Below are positions 1 to 12,616 of a DNA stretch of 64,000 bases, in pieces. Numbering within the stretch: the stretch's first letter is position 1; each line of letters starts with the position of its first letter. The translations under genes and the position numbers were made by a program. This DNA comes from Metaphire vulgaris (taxonomy: Eukaryota > Annelida > Clitellata > Crassiclitellata > Megascolecidae), in NCBI GenBank assembly GCA_018105865.1, contig CM030848.1, positions 7,519,301-7,583,300 on the forward strand. The letters run 5' to 3'. The notes under the pieces are model-generated. The model had not been told where the DNA came from. It saw only the letters and a program-made list of their open reading frames with translations, and ran no database searches.

Positions 1-154
1 CAGTTGTAATACTGTAAATAATATTACATGAAATTTCCCAGAGGCGGATCTAGGGGAGGGCAGGGGTTACACATGTCCCCGGGCGCCGAGGTGAGGGGGC
101 GCCAAAATTGGATATTTGGGTAAGTGAAATGCACAATAAAGTAGAAGAAACACT

Positions 155-301
155 TGCAACTTCTAATCATGGGGGGCCAATCATTTGTTGTTTAATGTAT
201 GTAGCATTAAGTATAGGTCCCAACTGGGGAGGCCACTGGGGTGGGCAGACACTCAATGAGGGGGCACGGGCCCCCTGGCTCCCCCGGTGGAGCCGCCACT
301 G
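155..301 (+). repeat. CAGTGGCGGCTCC-family hAT MITE, 5'-truncated copy
   Basis: The right part of the commonest MITE family in the window. It starts inside the internal 'gcaacttctaatcatgg' block and ends with the intact terminal repeat GGAGCCGCCACTG. The left terminal repeat is missing, so no target-site duplication can be read. Confidence 0.85.
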
Positions 302-546
302 AGTACAGCACTAGATTTTTATTATCATCAAGTAACTTATTAAAGTCCTTGCTTAATAAAATAATCATAAACATCTACTTGATCAGCCTGAACAGATCCC
401 AAATGAACTTCAGGAATCATCAACCAGCACTCCACTATCCACAGCCTACATTCTACATGTACACCAGTCTTCGGTTCATGAATATAATCATGCTTGTTCT
501 CAACCATCATAATGACTGCTGATAATTCGAATGCTTCTCTGATGCA

Positions 547-740
547 CAGTGGCGGCTCCAGGGTTTGGCAAGTGGGGGGCCGTTGGGGTGGCAACTTCTA
601 ATCATGGGGGGCCAAACATTTGTTGTTAGGTATGTACCAGGTAGTATTAAGTATAGGATCCCAACAGGGGGCCACTAAGGGGGCAGGCACTCAATAGGGG
701 GGGCACGGAGCCCCCGGGCCCCCAAGTGGAGCCGTCACTG
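547..740 (+). mobile_element. CAGTGGCGGCTCC-family hAT MITE, full length
   Basis: A 194-bp non-autonomous element with terminal inverted repeats CAGTGGCGGCTCC and GGAGCCGTCACTG. It is flanked by an 8-bp target-site duplication with one mismatch (CTGATGCA / CTGACGCA). An 8-bp duplication is characteristic of hAT transposons. There is no coding capacity. Confidence 0.9.
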
Positions 741-949
741 CTGACGCAAGACACTAGACAATAATCCTTACAAGGCAAAAATTATGCTTGTCCATCGCAC
801 CTCAATCTTTTGGGTCTAAGATCGAGGGACAACCACCCTTATGACTCCCTATGGATCCTCCAAATAGGATAAAATAACGAACTTACACCCAATACTGTAG
901 TCATCCCAGTCCTTTCTCTATGGACGAGAGGTTCTGGACATTGACAGTC

Positions 950-1119
950 CAGAGTTTAATCTAGGCCGTTTCCGGGGGGAAATTGCCCTTTCCCCCGGAA
1001 ATTTTGGCATACTACACCAACTAACAGCAGCCCCTAGCTGACTTCCCCCGGCTTTTTCAGTGTCCCCCCGGCTTTGTCAGTTCACCCCCTCCCCACCCCC
1101 AAGTCCAGATTAAACACTG
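950..1119 (+). mobile_element. hAT-type MITE, CAGAGTTTAATCTAG family
   Basis: A 170-bp element with ends CAGAGTTTAATC and GATTAAACACTG, flanked by a perfect 8-bp duplication TGACAGTC. The interior is rich in runs of C and G. A second copy lies at 7279-7460 and a diverged one near 50275-50415. Confidence 0.85.
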
Positions 1120-1662
1120 TGACAGTCTGACAGAAGTCGACATGAAAAACGTGTGGAGGATTGATAGACTAAACGTGCAGTCATTAAATAATCATTGAAC
1201 ACATTGTGATCGAAGAATTAGAGGACATAGGAAATAGTACAGGGTCTGTTACGGCACCAAATGCTAGGACGGACAGACAAGCAAAGAATATGACACGACA
1301 ACTAAGCAAGCCAACAGCTTAAAGAACAGCTAACTTCAGAATTCATAACTAGTCATACCATATTTTAAACCCAGTCATTAGTATTATTACTATTTATTAT
1401 TATAAACTACCATCATTATTATTATAAACTACTGTCAGTAGATCTAATTATTGAAGTTTTGCAATAACATTATTGTGATACCATTATATATCATAACCAT
1501 AATATTAATTAAACAAGTAACATGAAGCAAAATTGGGAGTAGGAAGTCAATCAAAGCAGATGGGTGTGGACAGGATCAAAATTTTATGTAGAAATCACAA
1601 ATTATTAGGGATAAAAGATTCTACTGAATAAATATCTTTCTAGTGATAAATATATACTGAAC

Positions 1663-1727
<65 letters not shown>

Positions 1728-1784
1728 CTATACATAGAACTTATATATAGTTTAGTTCAGTATACTATAGTTCAGTATACTATA

Positions 1785-1859
<75 letters not shown>

Positions 1860-2989
1860 TAGTGCAGTATATATTTATATATGATATAATATTATATATA
1901 TACTGATAAATAAATATTGATGAAATATACTGAAAAATCAAAAGGTTCATGATGGTAACATATACAATTAGTACAGTACTGAATTTTAGAAAAGCATTTG
2001 CATTCAGGCTTTCACAAGATATTAACTAACAGAAAAACAAAATTCTATTAAAACTAAATAAATGCATGCGAAAAGTCTGAATCCAAACAGAAAAAAAGAC
2101 AACACTATCATCACTGCAATTCATCGGCATAGCCATAGAGGGGCTCGGCCGAACCTATTCGGGCTGAGAGCGGTAGCGGAATCTGTGTGAACCCGTATAG
2201 TTTGGGGTGGAGGGTAGGTAGTACGATAGCTTGACATATGACGACGTTTTTTATGGTCATCAAGATTTTTTCACCTGAAAATGTTTGCGTTACCCCTATT
2301 CCGCCACTGCTACAATTCAGTCACACAAATTTTAGTAGCATTTATGGTAGAATTCTGTCAATAACTGTTTTTCAAATTGTCAAACAATTTCCTGACTTTA
2401 ATCAGTGTATTTAACTTGCAATGCTCTCAATGCATTACTGATTTAATTTAATAAAATCATTCAATACAACTAGCACAATACCAACAATACCCAAAATTTC
2501 TAAACAAAAAGCTGCAATATGGTGTAACCTTTAGGCCATTTTATAATATTGTATTGTAAAAAAAGAAAAAAATGATGAAAATGAGTTTCAGAATTCAGCA
2601 TCAATGAAGTCCTTGGCCACAATGAATCCCAATCTGTAGACAAATGCTATAACAAAATAATTATTGTCATACTATGTCCGATTAAACTAAACTAACAAAA
2701 TTCTGGGAAACAAACTGAGGTTTCTATTCGCTGCTTTTGTCGTCCATAAAAATGGGAAATTATAATGTAATACACACAAGCAATAGACAAAAAACTTAAC
2801 AGTATTTACAAATTCAGTCCACAGAATGGATTACACTACATGAAATAGACATTAATTTCATGAATAATATGAACAGGAACCAGATAAACATATCTAAACG
2901 ACAGAATCTGCTCTTTAACTAAATGTGACTCCTATAAAAAACAAGCATCTTGCCCAAATTCATTCTTCTGCCGAGCTTGAGACAGGAAG
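1120..2989. other. AT-rich intergenic DNA, 3' flank of DET1
   Basis: No coding region recognised. The part nearest 2990 should hold the 3' untranslated region of the minus-strand DET1 gene. Around 2135-2305 is a weak MITE-like patch containing 'ttccgccactgc'. The AT microsatellites are listed separately. Confidence 0.5.
1665..1858. repeat. (TA)n and (CA)n microsatellites
   Basis: Two TA tracts (about 1665-1721 and 1785-1838), the second running directly into (CA)n to 1858. Between them 'agttcagtatactatagt' occurs as short imperfect duplicates. Confidence 0.95.
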
Positions 2990-5024
2990 TTAGGAAATAT
3001 GTCGAATATGGAAGTTGACGACATATTCTGCGTTTGTCCGTTGAACGCTGATTGCGAACGGTTCAAACGGGTGAAACGTGAATGCCACAAGACGTCTGGC
3101 AGAAGGAGGTGGACTCTTGCTGCCAACAATTCCGGCGTGTATCTTGAACTTCAGCAGTCCCGAGTCACGTGCATAAAACCTAAAAATAATCACCAATGCC
3201 ATAAGCTGGCTTATAAATTTCGACATTCCAAGATATTGGAATTTTACCTTCAAAATTTTTACCAGCAAAAACATTAAGATTATTCTGAATGAGAGATCAT
3301 ATATAGCAATTTCTTCCAAAATATTAATCTGCCAGCCTGCCAAGTAATATACATATATAATTTCTGTCACGGCTTCATTTTCATCATACAAGGAACAGTA
3401 AGGTAACAGTAAATGAAAGTAAGTCATCAAGAAATTCAAGTATCTTAAATAACTGCAGTTTTATAAATAATTACTATCATTTACAATTGCAGAAACAGTT
3501 ACAGAATACAATTACAGAAATTTGTCACCTAACAGGATGATCACCACATGCTTTTGGTCGTTCCATAACCGATATCCACTTATCGTCGTAGCTAAAAAGT
3601 GAGAGATCCAGGTAGGGGCTGCTACTATAAGACTGCGAACTGATAGGCAACTGCGACAGCAGTCGCTTAATGGCTTCCGTCTGACCGCCAAACTTGGCGT
3701 TCACGATCGTCTGCTTGAAGTGCTGGTGGATCTGACGAGCGTAGACGTTGCTAGACGCAGAGCACGTGAACTGCGCCTTGGAGTGAAGAGTGGCGTTACG
3801 GAAAAGGTCGCAGAAGTTTTCAAAGAGCGACAGGAGCTCTTCCGACGTGTTCTCGTAAACGGCAAGAACCTCGGTCAGCTGGATGGCGTAGACGACGAGA
3901 AACGACGGCTGCGAGTTCGGATCGTTCACCTTCAGCGCGGCGATGTCTTCGCTCGCGTACTTGATGAGCAGATGATTCTCGTCCAGCAGCTGCATCTTCC
4001 ACATACGAAGCTTGCAGAATTCCTCGAAGTATCGGTAGAAATGAACGAGCGGCTGACGGGAATTCGACGCGGCGCACTGATCGCGCGCCTTGCGATATAA
4101 ATGAACAAGAAATCGATGCTTAAGGCAGTTGATCATCTGATCCTTGTATGGATGCTCGGGTCTTGGGAACGTCGAAGAAATCAGATACTGGTCGTCGTCG
4201 TAGCAATACCGTCCAATCGTTCGAACATCAACAAACTGCCCGTTTGGAGAGACCTGGTAGATGTGAATGGTCTGCTGCTGCACCGAAAGTACGGCCAACG
4301 TGTCGCGATACAAGTACAGTCCTTGATTGTGCGAAAGAAATATCTTGTCGCATTGAAAGCGCCGACTGTCGCAGCGACGTCCGGTTTCGAGTTCAATCAA
4401 GTGCAGCGTATAATCTTCGAGCGGAGACTTCGGATTTGGCGACAGCGACTCGTTGTTCCTGTACATAACGTAGAAGGACGGATACGGATCCTCGGGAACA
4501 TACACAGCCGACCCAACAATCACGTATCTGCCATCGTCGGTAAAGAGACTGCATTCGCGATTCAAGCTCTCGCCATTAGACGACGTAATACTGGTCACCT
4601 GCTTCAGCTTGAAGAAACGACCAAACATCTGACTTCGAATGCGCGCATGTACAAGATCTGGTAGATCGGGAGGCAAATAGTCACCAGTCATGTTTTCCAG
4701 CATATCTTCTGCCGCAGACGGACCTTGAAATTCGTAAATCTCAAGAGACATTTGGTCGGCAGAAAAGGCAATGAAATATCGACCGTCCGGCGAAAACTTT
4801 CTCAGAAAGCAGGGCGGCTTTTCCAAGTTGATCACAGTGAAGTTAGGAAATATGTTCTTATAGAAATTTCGTGCGACATGAAACTGTGTTCCTGGACGGC
4901 CGCAGTTAATTTCACGCTGTCTGAGATGATAGACGATGTTCTGAGGCGAGATTTTTCGAGGCACAATGTTTCTATGTTCAACATGTGGTTGGCCAAATCT
5001 TTCATTCAATTCGTCGTTAAACAT
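2990..5024 (-). CDS. DET1: DET1 (de-etiolated homolog 1), two coding exons
   Basis: DET1 is the substrate-adaptor component that, with DDB1 and COP1, works in CUL4-type ubiquitin ligases in the nucleus. Coding exon 1 is 5024-3529 and coding exon 2 is 3179-2990 (minus strand). The donor reads CCTGTTAG|GTGACA and the acceptor TATTTTTAG|GTTTTATGC, and the join keeps the conserved run [18 protein letters not shown]. The product is 561 residues against about 550 in vertebrates, collinear throughout. It has the [20 protein letters not shown] motif near the N-terminus, a [15 protein letters not shown] stretch, [31 protein letters not shown] and the terminal [23 protein letters not shown] at 5024-5022 is chosen because an in-frame TGA lies a few codons upstream. 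An acceptor-like TATTTTTAG just above 5086 suggests an untranslated first exon further right. GC-rich third positions contrast with the AT-rich flanks. No damage is seen. Confidence 0.97.
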
Positions 5025-5086
5025 TTTAAAAATAATAGACACTTTTAATTCACCTCAACTTGTTGATTCTGAGTTTGGGCAAAACC

Positions 5087-6419
5087 CTAAAAATAAACGA
5101 CAATATTGCATCTCACATGTAATACTTTTATATACCATACATTGCCACTAATAATGCCCAATTAACAGCAAAGTTTATTATAGCTTAGCACCAGTTAAAG
5201 AAATCTAAGCTATCATCATACACCTGTCTTCTACATATATCTTTAAAATATTACAGATTAAAAGTTAACAAACATGAAAAATCCGTCCAGAATTAGTGCC
5301 ATAATAGCAAAGTATAGTTGGATAGCTCATTCAGACAGAATGAAAGATATGTGCAGAGATGGGACAAAGCGGCTGTAACAAATACCAAATCACGTACAAC
5401 AAACGGAAGTCAACAAACGGTGGGACATATGGACACAGGACAGATTAAGGACTTTCATCGATTGGTCGAATTGACATAAAACTGTGAAGGAATAAGCTCT
5501 CGAGAATGACATGTGTTCGTCTCCCTTCGGCTTATCGAGCGCTAAATAAATAAATAAGAAACTAGATTGGGATCCTTTTTAACGCTACAAAATGTACGAG
5601 AAATAACAAAATGAGACAAAAAGATGACGTATTTTTCAGAAAATTCAAGCACATGAATTAAATGGATAAATCGCAGACTCAAAAACTATGACAAATAAAT
5701 GAAATGTCATAAAAGCAAAATGTTTGTATTACATTTATCCACCGATGCATTTAACATCCCATCGACCATAGATTGTTGAAATCAGAAATTTTCAAATTGT
5801 TGTAGCGCTAAATTTAATTGCGGAATCAAATCAACCAACCACAGCGTCATTTCGCATTGCATAGAAACATTAACGGATGGCACACCAAATTTTATTCTTT
5901 TAATATCTAAGTCAAATCCAGAATATCAGGGCGGACAACCTGGTGCCAGTTGTCAGTTTATGGTGGCTACTTTCGACCCTCAATTGAGCCTTTTGAGGGG
6001 GATCTCGACCATGCATAGCTAACCCCGTCCCCAACCCCATTCAGCAAATAGAGCATCAAAATAAAATTTCCTATCGCTAATTATTGTAGGCCTAGCTAAG
6101 TAGCCTACAGTCTACAGCGCCCTCTAGGAGTCTAGGTACCGGTAAATTCGGTAATGCATTGGCATCAGTCAGTGGACGTTCAGAAATAAGTCAGCATGCA
6201 GTAGAGTCATAAGTTCATAACTCATCTTGCGCCAGAATAACTGTAGCAGCATAATTTCTATCTGGCGTAAGACACGTTAATACCACAAATGCAACAGCGG
6301 CAGTGGTCAAGTTTTAAAAGAATAGCAACGAGGGTAGAACTTTCGCCCCAAAGTTTTGACCTTCAGTAGGGGCAGAGCAGTCTGTCTCAAGCACTGGGAG
6401 GGATTAAATCAGGGCCATA
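5087..6419. other. Intergenic DNA upstream of DET1
   Basis: No gene recognised. About 5280-5560 looks like the 3' end of a retroelement, closing with 'gcgctaaataaataaataa'. Any DET1 promoter and untranslated first exon should fall here, but no clear core promoter stands out. The palindrome TAGGCCTA and close variants are frequent from here on. Confidence 0.4.
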
Positions 6420-6682
6420 TTAAGGCGGGGGCTGAGAGGGCTGCAAGTCCCAGGCCCACCATGAAAAATAGACCCACCGATTTTTACATCTTTTTTGCTT
6501 GTCAGCACGTTTGGAAGGGAGAAAACATGAATAATAACTCCATGGGAGAAAACCTGTTTTGCTTGTCAGCAGACTCAGCACGATTTGGAAGGGAGATAAG
6601 TTTTTTGCTTGTCAGAGATTTTCAGTGTAGGCGACGACCTTTTTCTCAGCCCCAGGCCCACTCGGACCTTAATCCGGCCCTT
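6420..6682 (+). mobile_element. hAT-type MITE, CAGGGCC ends
   Basis: A 263-bp element between a perfect 8-bp duplication GATTAAAT (6412-6419 and 6683-6690). The ends are CAGGGCCATATTAAGG and CCTTAATCCGGCCCTT. The interior contains three copies of the TTTTTTGCTTGTCAG motif that recurs in other families in this window. Confidence 0.85.
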
Positions 6683-7022
6683 GATTAAATCCCTCAGCTT
6701 TCGATTAATCGATCACTGAGCAACAGTATTGTTGGCCATAGATAACGTCTAATAGGCTATCTGCTGTGCATTTGGAGCTACGTTAGTAAGTCGTTTTTCA
6801 CGACTTTTATTGTTATCTATGCCACATTTCTGCGCCTGATTCTAAGTCCAGACATTCCTGGATGAAGCGACATGCTTAGAAAAAGTGCAGGTCGGAGCGC
6901 TTTTTTAAAAGATAAAATTTTCCTATTGCGCAATAGACTTGTAGTCTTCTCTGGTTCTTACAACGCTCACGCCACACGCGTAGGCCCTGGCCTACTGTAG
7001 CTGCATGCAGTCTTGTTAACAA

Positions 7023-7210
7023 CAGTGTTTATTCTAGGCCTTCTTAGGGGGAATTCCCCCCCCCCAAGTTTGAAAATCCCCCCCAATTTTTTTAGATGTT
7101 GGCTGGGGGAATGGAAATTTCCCCCCAAACGTGTGGAAACTCAAACCTTGTCCCCGCCAAACATTTCAAAATCCCCTCCCCCAATATCAAGGGGGCTAGA
7201 ATAAACACTG
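7023..7210 (+). mobile_element. MITE with CAGTGTTTATTCTAG ends and 9-bp TSD
   Basis: A 188-bp element with near-perfect terminal inverted repeats CAGTGTTTATTCTAG / CTAGAATAAACACTG and a perfect 9-bp target duplication TGTTAACAA. Related copies lie at 38686-40536, 40629-40810 and 52868-53046. A 9-bp duplication is more typical of Mutator-like elements than hAT, so this family may belong to a different superfamily. Confidence 0.88.
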
Positions 7211-7278
7211 TGTTAACAAGCACAGCACCTAAGGCACAAGGTCAAGCACCCAAGGCCAAGCACTAACAACACTGGCTG

Positions 7279-7460
7279 CAGGGCTTAATCTAGGCCGTTT
7301 CCGGGGAGAAATTGCCCTTTTACCACCACCCCCTAGAAAATTTCAAATCCTTCCGGAAATGTTGGCATACTACATTAACTAACAGCAGCACCCTAGCAGA
7401 ATTCCCTCCCGGATTTGTCAGTTCCCCCACCCGGGAGTCCAGAGTCTAGATTAAACACCG
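7279..7460 (+). mobile_element. hAT-type MITE, second copy of the 950-1119 family
   Basis: Ends CAGGGCTTAATCTAGG and TAGATTAAACACCG, interior matching the copy at 950. The flanking 8-bp repeats ACTGGCTG / ACTGACTG differ at one base. Confidence 0.8.
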
Positions 7461-8655
7461 ACTGACTGCATGTGACGATAGCGTGGATATGCAGCTGACT
7501 GAAAAAGTGGTAGGCCTACAATAGGACAACAATTGGCACTCGTGGCACTCTCAAACCCCCTGGGACCGAGTAGCAGCTGGATGACTGACTGGAGGAATTA
7601 GACCTATTATTTTTAACGAAACTAACAGATCTCAATGTCTTTAGTCTGAAGTCCATCCACATTATCACTGTCGATCGACTCTTCCTCCTTGGCTGTAGCG
7701 ACTTTTGATTGAGTTTCTTGTATTTTCGTATTTGCTCTTTTTTTCCTCTCAACCCTCGGCATGCAATCTGCAGCGCAGATCACAAAGACATAAAGACAGA
7801 GAAAGAAAAAGAGACAAGACAGACAGACACTCACAGACGGACGGACGGACAGACAGACAGACAGACAGAGAGCATATAGAATCAGTGGCTGCGTGAAGAG
7901 CACTCAAAACGACTGAGATGCTCGGAGCAAACATGCATCACAGGAATATCAACATAAGGAGATGCAGAGGCACACGGCAACGCAAAATACGCGCTCTTCC
8001 GCGTCCTTTTCCCGACGCGGCCGGATTATAGGTCCAACAAACCAACCCCCACAGATTCGCCTGTTTCCGCAAGGAAAATCTAATTTCAAAATATGATCCC
8101 TGTCGACGCAAAAAGATCTTTAGGGCCTATACCGGAGACGGCATAAATTATTATAGGGCCTATACTACGGCTGGCAATGGCATCAGATGCCAATCCATGC
8201 ATGCGCGCGTGGAGAAAACGGCGAACCGATATCCAATTACAAATACGGCTTCAAAGACCGAAACTTAGAGAAGTAATGAATGCGCGTCTTGACAAGATCT
8301 CTGTGTTGATCTTGTTCCCAGTTCATGCCCTTTTCACGATCCCGTCTATACGGCTTTATGATTTCCTGTATAACTGATCCAGTTGCACTCCTAGTTTTTT
8401 CGATTGCTTTTCTCCGCTCGGAGGTGACCCTGGGCACGCACTTCAGTCGACGGGACTTCCGGAGGGGGGAGGTAACAGGAAGTGAGTCACGACGGCGTTC
8501 GATGATATTTGAGATTTCTTTCCTATTCGTTGCATCGGTCGGACGATTGATTGTATTAGGTCTAACTCAAGCGGACCAAACAATCGAATCAGCAATCAAA
8601 GGAACAAAAGCAAAAAAGCAAAACACGACGAGAGCACAACGCGGATTATGCAAAG

Positions 8656-9304
<649 letters not shown>

Positions 9305-9391
9305 ACACGCGCAAACTAACCGACGTACAGACAGTCGTTTAAACCTAGGTGAAGTCGGGTAAAAACGAACTTTCATAAGAGACGTCGCATT

Positions 9392-9791
9392 AAGCCCGTC
9401 CCACATGTGAAATAAAACTGAAATAAAATTGAAACGAAACTCAAAATGTTTTGTTTCAGTTTCAACCGTCCCCACATGTGAAATAAAACTGAAACAAAAC
9501 TGAAACAAAATGTTTCAGGACCCTGAAACAAAGTTCGACATGTCGAACTTTGTTTCAATGTTTCAGTGTTTTAGCCAATCAGCGAGCAACAGCGCATGGA
9601 ATTTCCCTGTGGTATTTCCTTGCGCAACGTCAGGCAGAGGTTAGCTCCGCCTACTTCTGCTGAAACACTTCTGTTTTGTTTCATGTTGTGGGGACGCTGA
9701 AACAAAACTGAAACAAAACAATGTCGGCGTTCGTTGGTCTGTGTTTTGTTTCAATTTTATTTCAGTTTTATTTCACATGTGGGACGGGCTT
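9392..9791 (+). mobile_element. 400-bp MITE with about 45-bp terminal inverted repeats
   Basis: It begins AAGCCCGTCCCACATGTGAA and ends with its complement. The inverted arms stay nearly identical for roughly 45 bp. The terminal segment recurs internally near 9467. The interior is built from GAAACAAAACT-type steps. Immediate flanks are TTA/TTTA, so the target duplication is not resolved and the superfamily is left open. Confidence 0.85.
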
Positions 9792-10027
9792 TACTCACAC
9801 AGGGCAGTCCCTACTGAACCACTTTAAACCTTGTTATATTATATTATATTACTGAACGTGGGAGGTTTATATCCTCAGGTACTGTTGGCCTAAAGCCATT
9901 TATTTCACGGTAGGCGAAGATGGGACCGAGTAGCAGCTGGATGACTGTGTCTGAGAATATTTTGCTGCCAAGAAATAGTCAAAGACTCCAGCGGCAAGAC
10001 AAAAGGGTCCTTTCTGTGCCATCCACG

Positions 10028-10206
10028 CAGTGGCGGCACCAGGAGTTGGCAAGTGGGGTGGATTATTGGGATGGAAACTTCTAAGCACGGGTGCCAACTA
10101 CTTGTTGCTAGGTATGTAGTAGTAAGTATAGGGTCCCAACAGGGGGGCCACTGGGGCAGGCATTGAATAAGGGGTACGCCCCCCCCCCCATGTGGAGCCG
10201 CCACTG
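10028..10206 (+). mobile_element. CAGTGGCGGCTCC-family hAT MITE
   Basis: Full-length 179-bp copy with a perfect 8-bp target duplication CATCCACG on both sides. The left end carries CAGTGGCGGCACC, one base from the family sequence. Confidence 0.93.
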
Positions 10207-11329
10207 CATCCACGTTGGCGATTGCTGGCGTCTGCAACGCTGTAATCTAATTTTGATGATGAATAAATAAGATTGTCTAATTATTCATGAGCGGAACCAA
10301 AAGGTTCAATTATAATTGCATTACTTTCGCACGCAGCCTGCAGCCCGTAATGTCTATGGGTCACGCTTGCCGACGGGCAAGTTGACAAGAGGACATGCAG
10401 GATGGTCAACTGGTCATTTGTTAAAGATCGCGATTACATAAGGGTTCCGCTCGAAGAAGCCAACGAAGTCCATTATCTATAAATGTTTGATTTTTTAAAA
10501 AGCCTTACCAGCATTTAAAACTAACCCAGGGCCAGAATGCCTATCGCATAGCGCTTTCTTAAATAACTAGCCTACGGTCGACATTGTCATCCTTCACAGT
10601 GTTACAGAGAAATCCAATTTTAACATTTTAAGGCAATATTCACTCACTCACTCACTCATTCACTCACTCAACAACTCGCTGCTGCTGATGATGATGATTA
10701 CCATGATGATGGCGATGACGACGAATTTGACGACGACGACAATGATGATGATGATGGTGGTGTTGATGATAATAAAAATAAAAATATATATAATAACAGC
10801 TGATTTGGAATGGTTAGGTAGGATCTGCGCTGTTTGAAAACCACTGTATTTACAGTATCTTGGCCTACTTGACTTTAGCAATTCCTTGAAAAGTAGGCCC
10901 TATTAATTATTGCTCTGTTTGTATTATTACGAAATGTCCACCAGGGACTATTGGTTGCATTAGGGTAGAGACGAGGAACAATAGGGGGGGCGGGTCTCTA
11001 TTCGGGTTTCGATTAATTGTGAGATTTTTGCAAACTCGATGATAAAATGTATCCGTGGGGGATCAGGGAGGTTGTCAGCTGACATATACAGTCTGAAGAA
11101 TGGCTCCAATGCTCAAATTTTTAATCTAGTAACATTACCTTAAGTTTTGCTGCTGGGAAAATCGTGGCACTCTCAAACCCCCTTGTCGGATCAGAATAAG
11201 TTCGTCTTAATAAGCGATGGCGTTCCTATTCTGGAACCCTGGCTGCGCCACCGATTGGCATTGCAATAATTAAGTTTCAAATACACAGCGAAAGCGCTAA
11301 AGAAGCTTCGACTTTCGCATCATTGAACC
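10207..11329. other. Intergenic DNA with simple repeats
   Basis: No gene seen. It contains (CACT)n at about 10643-10676 and a degenerate GAT/GAC triplet tract at about 10681-10770. Confidence 0.5.
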
Positions 11330-11489
11330 CAGAGATATTTTTACACCCCCTAACACCCACCGACACCCCCAATCTGAGAACAACACCCCCTAATTTTGAT
11401 GCAGCTATAAGATGCTATCGCTCGCCGTAGGGAGGGGATTCCCAGAATATATCAACACCCAGAAATTGATAATCCTAGAAATAACCCTG
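11330..11489 (+). mobile_element. hAT-type MITE, CAGRGATATTTTTACAC family
   Basis: A 160-bp element, ends CAGAGATATTTTTACACC and CCTAGAAATAACCCTG, with a perfect 8-bp duplication ATTGAACC. The same family occurs at 39378-40065, 41644-42116, 56994-57170 and 63357 onward. Confidence 0.92.
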
Positions 11490-11934
11490 ATTGAACCCAC
11501 CACACAATAAGTCATAGGCTATATATAATATATATACATGCGCATTTTGTATCCATCTATATTTCCAGAGGAACATTGTTAGTTCTCCAGCGTTGTTGCA
11601 CACTACCTTTCTATCGTTTTTCTGAGAAGGTTAATTTCAAGACGGCGGAAGACTTGAATGTAAATGTTTGTTTCCCATAATAATGAACAGAGACTATACG
11701 TTCTCTCGAGTCTCGAGTGCCGATGAACAGATAAAATTTGCGCCAGGATATTTTCTACAAGGTCGATACGACTCTATAGTATATTCTGCTAACAGCCTTG
11801 GTTCCTTAGCCCTTATTCCGCTCTTAGCCTAAATCGAGCGAATCCGTTAAAACATTCAACGCTGGAAACGACAACCCGATGAGCATTCTCGATTGACCAT
11901 TTTATAATTAATCTTCCCGACTCTTGTTATATTA

Positions 11935-12177
<243 letters not shown>

Positions 12178-12488
12178 AGTCGCATTCGAGATTTTTCATA
12201 TTTTTTCCACAACGTTTAAAACCTGTTGAGGATTGTATTCTGTTGCCGTAGAAATAATTATATGGAATTCTACGTTCATTCAACCATTCAGTCAACGATC
12301 GCTGATACTTGGCGACCTTAAACCGCAAGCAGGAATCAAAAGCACCCCAGGCCTCTAAATCCATCGAATGCCTCCATCTATTCTATGTTGTGCATTTCTA
12401 AAACGAACGTTTAATTTTCTAACAAGAGCAGTCGTGATAACGATAGTCAATTAACAAATACAATTTTAACATTTGTCTTTAGTGAATT

Positions 12489-12616
12489 CACGGGCGTTCC
12501 GAGGGAGTGCAAGGGGTGCAAAATTTTGTGAAGTTAAGAAGAAAGTAAAATCACGTGCTTCTTTTGTCACAAAACCCTGTTTTGCAACCCCTGGAAAAAT
12601 TCTACGGACGCCCATG
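12489..12616 (+). mobile_element. hAT-type MITE, CATGGGCGTCCG family
   Basis: A compact 128-bp copy with ends CACGGGCGTTCCG and CGGACGCCCATG and a perfect 8-bp duplication AGTGAATT. Longer relatives lie at 14959-15537, 55328-55610, 58211-58486 and 59793-59981. Confidence 0.92.

Noticed and set aside
3720..4664. Plus-strand open frames over the DET1 coding exon
   Set aside because: Antisense shadows of the GC-rich DET1 exon with no homology of their own.
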